DNA of 5,945 nucleotides from an uncultured Bacilli bacterium. GTDB taxonomy: Bacteria > Bacillota_I > Bacilli_A > RF39 > UBA660. The notes below the pieces were generated by a model. That model had not been told where the DNA came from. It saw nothing but the letters and a program-made list of their open reading frames with translations, and made no database searches. The DNA is taken from the NCBI GenBank assembly GCA_934098745.1, contig CAKOPG010000031.1, positions 1 through 5,945 on the forward strand. The letters run 5' to 3'. Within the stretch, counting starts at the first letter, position 1. Each line of letters opens with the position of its first letter. The translations under genes and the position numbers were made by a program. Shown piece by piece: positions 1 through 5,089 of this stretch.

Positions 1-504
1 TCAAGTACAACATGTGGGATAACTTATGGCAAGTTTTCATCATATCCGCAAAGTACCACCGGTAATATATCAGGAATCTTTGATATGTCGGGTGGAGCAT
101 GGGAAAGAGTAATGGGAGTGTTTGCTAATTCCGATGGTACCTTGTGGAGTGGTGGTTCAAACTACAGCTCCGGTTTTAATGGATTACTCGGTGAAAATGG
201 TATTGCCAAAACTGATGGTCTACCTTTCCCCGAAAGTAAATATTATGAAGTTTATAAAGCGAGTAGTGGCACAACCATTAGTGCTTTAACGGCATGTAGT
301 GGAGGCTATTGTTATGGAAGAAGTTTATCAGAAACACGTAGTTGGTATGGAGATTACGCGTACTTTGTTTCTGCCGCGGCCCCGTGGTTCCGTCGTAGTT
401 GTCACTATAGCTATGGTGCCGGTGCCGGCGTCTTCGTCTTCGGCTACAGTAGCGGCAATGCGGACGTGAGTAGTGGCTTTCGTCATGTTTTAACAACACA
501 ATAA
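1..504 (+). CDS. C-terminal part of a C-type-lectin/FGE-fold protein, candidate DGR target (5' partial)
   Basis: The frame is open from base 1 and ends at TAA 502-504, leaving 167 residues of a protein whose start lies upstream; the ATG at 85 is internal, because the conserved motif FDMSGGAWE (fragment residues 27-35) straddles it. That motif matches the DMSGNVWEW-type signature of formylglycine-generating-enzyme/C-type-lectin folds. A central CSGGYCYG segment (residues 99-106) could form a disulfide. It is followed by LSETRSWYGDYAYF, then PWFRR, GAGAGVFVF and a terminal GFRHVL. The arrangement W-F-x-R-x-x...G-x-x-AGVF-x-F...GFR-x-VL is the usual C-terminal layout of DGR variable proteins. 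Codons near the end are GC-rich and A-poor, unlike the rest of the window. From knowledge of gut Bacillota, such modules commonly follow a prepilin-type N-terminus; that end is not visible here. The likely role is a surface-displayed ligand-binding protein. Fold assignment is fairly firm; diversification is inference. Confidence 0.8.
   Translation, partial: SSTTCGITYGKFSSYPQSTTGNISGIFDMSGGAWERVMGVFANSDGTLWSGGSNYSSGFNGLLGENGIAKTDGLPFPESKYYEVYKASSGTTISALTACSGGYCYGRSLSETRSWYGDYAYFVSAAAPWFRRSCHYSYGAGAGVFVFGYSSGNADVSSGFRHVLTTQ
355..489 (+). other. candidate DGR variable region (VR)
   Basis: By hand count 371-480 holds 67 G+C in 110 bases (61%) and only 13 A (12%), while 1561-1680 in the same window is about 19% G+C. 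Depletion of A with enrichment of NNC/NNT codons is what adenine-specific mutagenesis of AAY/AGY template codons leaves behind. Codons 391-402 are CGT CGT AGT TGT followed by CAC, so four neighbours differ only at base 1, as expected from an AGT-type template. The segment sits at the extreme C-terminus, as VRs do, and ends at the GFR-x-VL motif. Boundaries are approximate. No template repeat, reverse transcriptase or Avd gene lies within the window. Confidence 0.55.
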
Positions 505-537
505 AAAATGATACTTTCAAATGAAGGTATCATTTTT
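504..537. terminator. bidirectional intrinsic terminator between convergent genes (possible DGR 3' hairpin)
   Basis: Bases 504-518 pair with 523-537 over 15 positions (one T-G wobble) around the 4-base loop AAAT. The stem base is A5 on the left and T5 on the right, so each strand ends in a U-tract. The left arm starts in the stop codon of the upstream + gene (502-504) and the right arm overlaps the stop of the - gene (536-538). It should terminate both. A hairpin just after a candidate VR is also where DGRs carry a target-recognition hairpin, so a second role is conceivable but unproven. Confidence 0.85.
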
Positions 538-1048
538 AAAAGAATAATTTAATAGTTAAGAATGCTACTAGAGCAACAAACTCAATAGTTAAAATAGTAT
601 ACATAACCACCTTAAGATTAAAGAAACCATCTTTATTCATACTATTTAATAGATTTATCTTAAACATATCCAAATCTTTATGTGACTTAGAAACCATAAC
701 GCCTTTATAAGTAGTTAACTCTTTTTGATGTCCCTCTGTTAAAATATCTTCAGGAGTTAAAGTTTCTAACATAACTATTTTTTGCTCTAGATAAACTGTA
801 TAATGTAGAGTAATATTTCCATGTACCTTAGTAAAAGTAATATCTGTAGGTAATGTTAACTCATATTTTTCTATTTTATCTTTTTCGTTCGTCGAAACTA
901 AAACTCCTTGAAAATTTCCTTCTCTTAAAGAGGGATAATAATCAAATAATAGTTTTTTATAAGCTAACATATTATATTTTTTTACAGCTCTTTCTTTCTT
1001 TTTAAATTCATTTTCATTTATATAATCTATTATATATGCATTCTTCAT
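536..1048 (-). CDS. hypothetical tail-anchored membrane protein, 170 aa
   Basis: I do not recognise a family. The product has a soluble, charged N-terminal domain (residues 1-145) and a single hydrophobic segment at about 146-170 that runs to the C-terminus, so it is probably anchored by its tail with the N-terminal domain in the cytoplasm. There is no signal peptide. Two stretches look alike, NFQGVLVS followed by a KDK segment (46-58) and TYKGVMVSKSHKD (113-125), each followed by hydrophobic/charged alternation, suggesting a duplicated beta-rich unit. The start is supported by AGGTG (CACCT on the + strand at 1054-1058) five bases upstream and by a promoter directly before it. It is transcribed alone, convergent with the lectin-like gene, sharing a terminator with it. 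G+C is low, like its neighbours. Confidence 0.75.
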   Translation of the reverse strand: MKNAYIIDYINENEFKKKERAVKKYNMLAYKKLLFDYYPSLREGNFQGVLVSTNEKDKIEKYELTLPTDITFTKVHGNITLHYTVYLEQKIVMLETLTPEDILTEGHQKELTTYKGVMVSKSHKDLDMFKINLLNSMNKDGFFNLKVVMYTILTIEFVALVAFLTIKLFF

Positions 1049-1064
1049 ATTTTCACCTACTATA

Positions 1065-1093
1065 ATTATAACACATTTTTTTAAAAGTGTAAT
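1065..1093 (-). promoter_or_regulatory. sigma-A-type promoter of the 170-aa protein gene
   Basis: Read on the - strand, ATTACA (1093-1088; 4 of 6 to TTGACA) is followed after 17 bases by a perfect TATAAT (1070-1065) with an extended TGT element just upstream. The hexamer lies about 16 bases before the start codon, giving a very short leader that still contains the AGGTG site. Confidence 0.65.
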
Positions 1094-1126
1094 AAAAAAA
1101 GTAAATTTCTAAAATTTTTTGTCATA

Positions 1127-1312
1127 TTAATAGATTATTGTATATGGTGGGTATGGTTGATATGGTGCCATTGGTACTGGATATGGTCTTGGATAAAAAG
1201 CTGGGGCTAATAATCCTCCTGTAATTCCTCCTAAAATAAATGGTCCTAAAAAACCACCTCCAATAAATCTATCACCTGTTCTCATAGGCATTCTTACTCT
1301 TCCTGGATACAT
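1127..1312 (-). CDS. small Gly/Pro/Tyr-rich protein, 61 aa, possible spore-coat or surface peptide
   Basis: This is a small protein with three parts: a basic N-terminus (residues 1-15, with R5, R7, R11 and R15), a glycine-rich hydrophobic core (GGGFLGPFILGGITGGLL, 18-35), and a tail of Pro/Tyr repeats (RPYPVP, PYQPYPPY, 42-57). The core could sit in or on a membrane. Such composition is common in small Bacillota spore-coat or envelope proteins, but I cannot name the family. A weak SD, AAAGG (1322-1326 on the complement), lies about 9 bases before ATG, and a TATACT -10 candidate is at 1339-1334. Reading-frame bias, codon pattern and a clear SD make it a real gene rather than a chance frame. 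A second small Gly/Tyr-rich gene of sporulation type occurs at 4734-4946. Confidence 0.65.
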   Translation of the reverse strand: MYPGRVRMPMRTGDRFIGGGFLGPFILGGITGGLLAPAFYPRPYPVPMAPYQPYPPYTIIY

Positions 1313-1333
1313 ACTTCACAACCTTTCATATTT

Positions 1334-1364
1334 AGTATATTAAAAATCTTAAAAAATGTGTCTT
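1334..1364 (-). promoter_or_regulatory. weak promoter candidate for the 61-aa protein gene
   Basis: On the - strand AAGACA (1364-1359) and TATACT (1339-1334) are separated by 19 bases, which is long. The -10 lies about 21 bases before the start codon. If the gene is sporulation-controlled, a different sigma factor would be used and this pair may be accidental. Confidence 0.3.
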
Positions 1365-1378
1365 TAACTATTTATTTC

Positions 1379-1407
1379 TTGATAACTATCTAAATATATA
1401 GTAAAAT
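1379..1407 (+). promoter_or_regulatory. sigma-A-type promoter of the membrane protein-GT2 operon
   Basis: TTGATA (1379-1384) and TAAAAT (1402-1407) are spaced by exactly 17 bases, each 5 of 6 to consensus. The expected transcript start at about 1413-1415 falls at the SD sequence (1414-1419), so the leader would be only about ten bases long. Confidence 0.6.
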
Positions 1408-1413
1408 TAGACT

Positions 1414-1419
1414 AGGTGG
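1414..1419 (+). promoter_or_regulatory. ribosome binding site that favours the second of two tandem ATGs
   Basis: AGGTGG ends one base before the ATG at 1421 but four bases before the ATG at 1424. Measured from the AGGTG core, 1424 gives a spacer of 5, the same as for the 170-aa gene and close to the 4 of the GT2 gene, so 1424 is the better start. Confidence 0.6.
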
Positions 1420-1423
1420 TATG

Positions 1424-2206
1424 ATGAAAAAAAGCGTGCTAAATACAATTATTTCTCTTCTTTTAATAATTGTATTTCTCTTATTTTTAGATGTTTTATT
1501 TATATACTTAAAAAATAAACCCTTAATATATTTAAAGAAAGAAGAAAATATTGATAGTATTATATATAAAGGAATATTTTATAATACTTATAAATGTCCT
1601 AATAATAAAGCTTTAGTATTCTCTAAAAATAGTAAATATAGTTGTCCTCTATATATAGATAATTCTTATCTAATAGCTAGAGTTACTAATATTTCTGATG
1701 ATTATATTGAGGCTTTAGGTATTGTTAATCTTGGTTATCTAAATAAAGATAAAATAATTAAAATAAAAAGAGATGATACGATAAAAGATATTGCTATATC
1801 TAAATATATTAGTGGTTATTATCAAGAAGATACCGCAGGAATAGCTATATTAGATAATAAAAAAATTCTTGATAATTATTATGATGTATATCTTAATTCT
1901 AGTAGTGATAATACCATGAATATTAAAGGGGTTGTCCATATAAATGATAAAGATAGTTATAAAGTATATTATGTTAATGTAGATAATGTTACTATAGATA
2001 TTATGAATAATAAATTTGAATTATCGGCCTCTTTAATGGAGAATATTATTTATATTGATGATATAATTAATGATATGAATAATATTAAATCGACAAGTGA
2101 TAGTGATATCTATCAAAAAGATAATTATAAGATAATTAAATGTCATAATAATAATATTTATATAGGTAATGATACTTTAGAGTATCAAGAAAATTATTGT
2201 AAGTAG
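1424..2206 (+). CDS. single-pass membrane protein with extracytoplasmic domain, unknown function
   Basis: I do not recognise the family. From the chosen start (260 residues; 261 if the ATG at 1421 is used) there is a short basic N-terminus (MKK) and one long hydrophobic segment at about residues 6-29, an uncleaved signal anchor. The remaining ~230 residues are Asn/Asp/Ile/Tyr-rich and probably lie outside the cell. Four cysteines occur at about 58, 74, 240 and 259, all outside, and could form two disulfides. Base composition is extremely AT-rich (about 19% G+C at 1561-1680), with heavy ATA and AAT/GAT use. The stop codon TAG (2204-2206) forms part of the next gene's ribosome binding site, so this gene and the glycosyltransferase are translationally coupled. 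A role in assembling or modifying an envelope glycan alongside that enzyme is inference from context. Confidence 0.8.
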   Translation: MKKSVLNTIISLLLIIVFLLFLDVLFIYLKNKPLIYLKKEENIDSIIYKGIFYNTYKCPNNKALVFSKNSKYSCPLYIDNSYLIARVTNISDDYIEALGIVNLGYLNKDKIIKIKRDDTIKDIAISKYISGYYQEDTAGIAILDNKKILDNYYDVYLNSSSDNTMNIKGVVHINDKDSYKVYYVNVDNVTIDIMNNKFELSASLMENIIYIDDIINDMNNIKSTSDSDIYQKDNYKIIKCHNNNIYIGNDTLEYQENYCK

Positions 2207-2213
2207 GTGAAAT

Positions 2214-3275
2214 ATGAAATTAGTAAGTATAATTGTTCCGGTATATAATAGATCTAATGTTATTGTATATTGTTATAATAGTTTAATTAATCAAACATAT
2301 AAAAATTTAGAAATAATATTTGTCGATGATGGCTCTACAGATAACACACTAGATATTTTAAATAGTTTTAAAGATAAACGTGTAAAAGTAATTCATCAAG
2401 CAAATGCTGGACCATCCGAAGCTAGAAGGACTGGCTTTGATAAATCGCTTGGAGAATATATATTATTCATTGATAGTGATGACACAATAGGCCTAGATTT
2501 TACAGAAAAATTAGTTAATACTTTAGAGAATACCCATAGCTTTATAGCATCTGGTCGGATTGGCTTACATGTGAATTATCCCTTAATTAAATATTTTATA
2601 TTTAATTCTAAAAAGAAACCAGAAGATATTTATTTAAGTAAGAATAAAGAATATCTTCCCGCATTACATCAAGGTATTGTTGGTAAATTATTTAAAAGAG
2701 ACATTTTAAAACTTGAAAAAAATACTTTTAGAGCTAATGAAGATTTAATTATTATGTATCCTTTATTTGCTAAAGTAGATCATATATCTATTAATAATAA
2801 AGCTATATATCATAATTATTATTCTAGAAATAGTCAAAGGAATTTATTATTTGGTTATAGATTTGAAACTATTTATAATACCTTTGGCACACTTAATATT
2901 TTAATTGAAGAGTATAAAAAGTTATCTTTATATGATAATTACTATCATGAATTAGAAATGTTATTTATAAGAAATATCTTTGAACGTATTAACAATATAA
3001 AAAGTAGTGTTAAAAATAAAGAATATTTATATAAATTTATAAATTTATTATTAGATTACTTAGAATATTATTTTCCTAAGTGGGAACAAAACACTTATTA
3101 TATAGGTAATTTTGTTTTAGGAGAAATAACTGATCGTCTAAGAATTAAAAATGCTAAGAAGATTATTAAGAAGATTAATCATATTCATAAAAATTATTCT
3201 ATAGATGAAATATATCATCGTTATAAATTAGTCGTTAATGAGTATGAAATGTATTTAAAGAGCGAGGAAAAATAA
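2214..3275 (+). CDS. family 2 glycosyltransferase (GT-A fold), 353 aa
   Basis: The enzyme transfers a sugar from a nucleotide-sugar donor, most likely for capsule, exopolysaccharide or wall glycan at the cytoplasmic face. The N-terminal ~110 residues are classic GT2: VSIIVPVYNR (4-13), SLINQTYKNLEIIFVDDGSTD (nucleotide-binding DDGSTD at 38-43), NAGPSEARRTG (64-74) and the metal-binding DSDD (87-90). Further on, GKLFKRDIL (157-165) and ANEDLI (174-179) match the KLYKR and EDL motifs; E176 or D177 is the probable catalytic-base region. These are followed by the Y.Y.R..S element typical of EpsJ/WcaA-like enzymes. Residues ~210-353 are helical, without clear membrane segments, so it is soluble or peripheral. 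AGGTGA (2205-2210) overlaps the preceding stop codon and lies 3 bases before ATG. The acceptor cannot be deduced. Confidence 0.95.
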   Translation: MKLVSIIVPVYNRSNVIVYCYNSLINQTYKNLEIIFVDDGSTDNTLDILNSFKDKRVKVIHQANAGPSEARRTGFDKSLGEYILFIDSDDTIGLDFTEKLVNTLENTHSFIASGRIGLHVNYPLIKYFIFNSKKKPEDIYLSKNKEYLPALHQGIVGKLFKRDILKLEKNTFRANEDLIIMYPLFAKVDHISINNKAIYHNYYSRNSQRNLLFGYRFETIYNTFGTLNILIEEYKKLSLYDNYYHELEMLFIRNIFERINNIKSSVKNKEYLYKFINLLLDYLEYYFPKWEQNTYYIGNFVLGEITDRLRIKNAKKIIKKINHIHKNYSIDEIYHRYKLVVNEYEMYLKSEEK

Positions 3276-3288
3276 TCCTTGTTTTTTT
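3263..3288 (+). terminator. intrinsic terminator of the GT2 operon, overlapping its stop codon
   Basis: CGAGGA (3263-3268) pairs with TCCTTG (3276-3281, one G-T pair) around a 7-base loop that contains the TAA stop (3273-3275), followed by seven T (3282-3288). The stem is short, but the T-run is good. The -35 of the next gene begins inside it. Confidence 0.6.
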
Positions 3289-3306
3289 CTTCTTAAATGG
3301 TATAAT
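3279..3306 (+). promoter_or_regulatory. promoter of the 266-aa protein gene
   Basis: A perfect TATAAT (3301-3306) is preceded by an extended -10 TGG (3298-3300). TTGTTT (3279-3284) serves as a weak -35 at 16 bases. AGAGGTGAT follows about 20 bases downstream. Confidence 0.65.
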
Positions 3307-3335
3307 ATTATGAAGTGAAAAAGAGGTGATAATGT

Positions 3336-4136
3336 ATGTTAGTTGTTCCTAAAGAGACTTTAGTTAGTTTTGATGATGATATTTTATCATCGTTATATCG
3401 TGTTAACAGTAGGCATCAAGAGGATTCTCTAAATAGATATAGGTATTATTCTAAAACGATTAATCATCATGCTTATTTTATTTCTAAAAGATTATTTCAA
3501 ATAATAACGGCTAATTATGATATTCATCTAACTAATCCAAGAGATAGGCAATTATTATCTAAATTGGATTTAGCTATCGAGTGTCTTATGCAAGAAGAGG
3601 ATTTTTCTCTATCAATAACTGAATGTTTAGTCCCCGAAAACTTTATGAATGTCGTCACGGATAATTCTTATTCCAATCATCATCCCCATAAAGATGGTGT
3701 CATTGAAAGAGTAGATACCAATTATTATGGCGGTGGTTATGGTTTTAAATCTCCATGGTTAGAATTATTAAATATTATGACCCTTATCGAAAATCATGAA
3801 ATTTTGCATTCTCAAGATATTATTGTTTATTTAACTTATATGAAAAAAGAAATAGCCCAATATGGTCAAGATAATTTAAAAAGAATTCGTCAAACTGTCG
3901 GCTTAGATTTACTTCCGACGTGGAAACAAGACTATATTATAAGTCGTAATATTGCTATCGATGAAAGTAGCCATATAGAGAAATTACTAAAAGACATTGT
4001 TAGTAATGAATTATATCAATATCGTAGTAGTTTAGAAAAAGATCAAGTAGAAACTATCGATGATATCATCGATACATATTGTAAAACTAAAACTTTATTA
4101 TTAGAAAGAAAAAAAGATTATATTTCACGCATATAA
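3336..4136 (+). CDS. hypothetical protein, 266 aa, with HExxH motif
   Basis: I do not recognise a family. The protein is cytoplasmic, with no signal peptide or membrane segment. Residues 10-100 are mixed helical. A His-rich loop NHHPHKDG (114-121) and a glycine loop YYGGGYGFKSPW (130-141) follow, then a hydrophobic helix that contains HEILH (154-158), matching the HExxH zinc-peptidase pattern. No firm third metal ligand can be assigned, so peptidase activity is only a possibility. The C-terminal ~90 residues are charged and probably form helices or a coiled coil, with the tail ending in RKKDYISRI. Start: AGGTG (3324-3328) is 7 bases before this ATG; the nearer ATG at 3332 is in another frame that closes at once. 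It has its own promoter and ends overlapping convergent def by 19 bases. Confidence 0.8.
   Translation: MLVVPKETLVSFDDDILSSLYRVNSRHQEDSLNRYRYYSKTINHHAYFISKRLFQIITANYDIHLTNPRDRQLLSKLDLAIECLMQEEDFSLSITECLVPENFMNVVTDNSYSNHHPHKDGVIERVDTNYYGGGYGFKSPWLELLNIMTLIENHEILHSQDIIVYLTYMKKEIAQYGQDNLKRIRQTVGLDLLPTWKQDYIISRNIAIDESSHIEKLLKDIVSNELYQYRSSLEKDQVETIDDIIDTYCKTKTLLLERKKDYISRI
4055..4074. repeat. perfect 20-bp palindrome inside the 266-aa protein gene
   Basis: Bases 4055-4074 read identically on both strands (TATCGATGAT and its complement). They encode part of the ETIDDIIDTY segment, whose near-symmetric Asp/Ile order partly explains it. A loop-free palindrome could be a dimeric-protein site or chance. 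Confidence 0.6.
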
Positions 4137-4147
4137 TCTTTATTTTT
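4113..4147. terminator. bidirectional terminator embedded in two overlapping coding ends
   Basis: AAAGATTATAT (4113-4123) pairs perfectly over 11 bp with 4131-4141, with loop TTCACGC. On the + strand it is followed by TTTTT (4143-4147); on the - strand the run of A at 4109-4115 gives a T-tract. The stop of def (4118-4120) is in the left arm and the stop of the + gene (4134-4136) in the right arm, so the hairpin terminates both genes from inside their coding ends. Confidence 0.8.
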
Positions 4148-4666
4148 ATATGGATCTTTAGGATCTATTCGATCTACGAATAATATTCCATTCAAATGAT
4201 CCATTTCATGTTGAAAAGCAATTGCTAATTCTTCTCTAGCTCGGTACTTTACTGGATTACCTTCTTCATCATACCCTGTAAAAGTAACTCTTGCATATCT
4301 TGGTACTATTCCTGGTACTTCACGGTTAACGCTAAGACAACCTTCACCCTCACCAGCATATATTAATTCTTCAGAATGAGATATCATTTTCGGATTAATC
4401 AAAACATAGTTTTTAAACTTATTTTCTTCTTCCTCATGACATACGACAAAGAATTTTTCATTAACTCCCATCTGGGGAGCTGCTAATCCCATTCCTGGTC
4501 TTAAATTATATTTTTTAGCATATTCATCAATCTGTGAATAATATAAATGTTCTAGCATATCTTTAATTAATTTTTTTCTATCTTTTGATAAAGGTAATTC
4601 CACATCTTTATTTTTAGCTCTTACTCTCTTATCAGATTCATCTAATATATCAGAAGTTTTAATCAT
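4118..4666 (-). CDS. def: peptide deformylase, type 2 (Gram-positive)
   Basis: Peptide deformylase removes the formyl group from the N-terminal methionine of nascent proteins in the cytoplasm, using a metal ion (Fe2+ or similar). All three family motifs are present: GMGLAAPQ (residues 58-65), EGCLS (108-112, metal ligand C110) and QHEMDH (152-157, ligands H153 and H157, catalytic E154). At 182 residues, with ELPLSKD near 23-29, NLRPGMGLAAPQ and GEGCLSV, it matches the longer type 2 enzymes of Bacillus and Staphylococcus. The sequence AAGAAGG (on the complement, ending about 7 bases before ATG 4666) is the SD. It stands alone, not next to fmt. The 3' end overlaps the + strand neighbour by 19 bases and contains a shared terminator. 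All catalytic residues are intact. Confidence 0.97.
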   Translation of the reverse strand: MIKTSDILDESDKRVRAKNKDVELPLSKDRKKLIKDMLEHLYYSQIDEYAKKYNLRPGMGLAAPQMGVNEKFFVVCHEEEENKFKNYVLINPKMISHSEELIYAGEGEGCLSVNREVPGIVPRYARVTFTGYDEEGNPVKYRAREELAIAFQHEMDHLNGILFVDRIDPKDPYKNKDYMREI

Positions 4667-4689
4667 TATACCGCCTTCTTTCTACAGAT

Positions 4690-4698
4690 ATTTTATCA
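4690..4698 (-). promoter_or_regulatory. extended -10 promoter element of def
   Basis: On the - strand TGATAAAAT (4698-4690) fits an extended -10 (TGn plus TAAAAT). No recognisable -35 stands 16-18 bases upstream, where the preceding terminator hairpin lies. It is about 24 bases before the start codon. Confidence 0.45.
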
Positions 4699-4700
4699 TA

Positions 4701-4729
4701 AAAAAGAAAAAAAGGGAAGACTTTCCCTT
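4701..4729 (-). terminator. intrinsic terminator of the YjcZ-like gene
   Basis: On the - strand AAGGGAA (4729-4723) and TTCCCTT (4718-4712) form a 7-bp stem with a 4-base loop, followed by a T-rich run interrupted by one C (4711-4701). It starts 4 bases after the stop codon. On the + strand no T-tract follows, so it acts one way. Confidence 0.85.
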
Positions 4730-4733
4730 AATA

Positions 4734-4946
4734 TTAAGCTGTTACAAATGAACGAGTGCCAATAATTATTACTAATAAGATAAATAATACTAATACAATA
4801 GCAGCTCCACTACCATATCCATAGCTGTTGCCATATCCATATCCGTATCCACCATAATTAGGGTAGGCATATCCTCCTGAGTATGAAGATCCACTACAAC
4901 CACATCCACTAGTATTTGTTCCAGAGTATCCTCCATAATAATACAT
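4734..4946 (-). CDS. YjcZ-like tiny transmembrane protein, sporulation-associated type, 70 aa
   Basis: The first 46 residues are a low-complexity Gly/Tyr/Ser region (MYYYGGYSGT, GGYGYGYGNSYGYGSG), with a CGC pair at 15-17. It is followed by one strong membrane segment, AAIVLVLFILLVIIIG (48-63), and a short tail. The Gly/Tyr stretch before an IVLVLFILLVIIIG helix is the signature of the tiny YjcZ/YjcM-type membrane proteins of spore formers, where members are usually 25-50 residues; the Gly/Tyr arm here is longer than usual. A near-perfect SD (AGGAGG, complement of 4954-4959) lies 7 bases before ATG, pointing to high expression. It has its own terminator and so is transcribed alone. It suggests that the host forms spores or descends from a spore former, but the molecular role of the family is poorly known. 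Confidence 0.8.
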   Translation of the reverse strand: MYYYGGYSGTNTSGCGCSGSSYSGGYAYPNYGGYGYGYGNSYGYGSGAAIVLVLFILLVIIIGTRSFVTA

Positions 4947-4969
4947 AATGATACCTCCTTTTCGTATCT

Positions 4970-4975
4970 ATTATA
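4970..4975 (-). promoter_or_regulatory. -10 element before the YjcZ-like gene, no sigma-A -35
   Basis: On the - strand TATAAT (4975-4970) lies 23 bases before the start codon. The expected -35 position reads GGATAA, which does not resemble TTGACA. GGATA spaced from CTATAATA is faintly like sporulation sigma F/G promoters, which would fit the gene, but the match is weak. Confidence 0.4.
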
Positions 4976-5030
4976 GTTTACTCAATTCTATTTTATCCGT
5001 TCCTTTTTTAGCCCAAATTAGTAAAAATGT

Positions 5031-5059
5031 TTGAAACTATTTCTAAAGTATGATAAAAT
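5031..5059 (+). promoter_or_regulatory. strong sigma-A-type promoter of the MgtC-family gene
   Basis: TTGAAA (5031-5036) and TAAAAT (5054-5059) are spaced by 17 bases, with an extended TGA directly before the -10. The leader is about 25 bases, too short for a magnesium riboswitch, so control by Mg2+ through a leader is unlikely. Confidence 0.75.
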
Positions 5060-5089
5060 TATATCAGTATAACGATAGGGAGTGAGTAT

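Noticed and set aside
85..504. Starting the lectin-like gene at the ATG at 85
   Set aside because: The frame is open to base 1, and the conserved FDMSGGAWE motif spans that ATG, so it is an internal methionine of a gene truncated by the window edge.
278..520. 80-residue frame on the - strand with a run of Arg/His
   Set aside because: It lies antisense to the GC-rich candidate VR, and its Arg/His run is the complement of that segment's Gly/Ala/Val/Ser codons. It has no family resemblance, and the sense frame carries clear motifs.
1080..1125. AT-only inverted repeat near AAATTT after the 61-aa gene as its terminator
   Set aside because: The stem is about 6 bp of pure A/T and too weak; the T-rich run alone does not make a convincing terminator.
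3332..3334. ATG at 3332 as start of the 266-aa gene
   Set aside because: It is in a different frame that stops within a few codons; the ATG at 3336 has a good SD at a spacing of 7.
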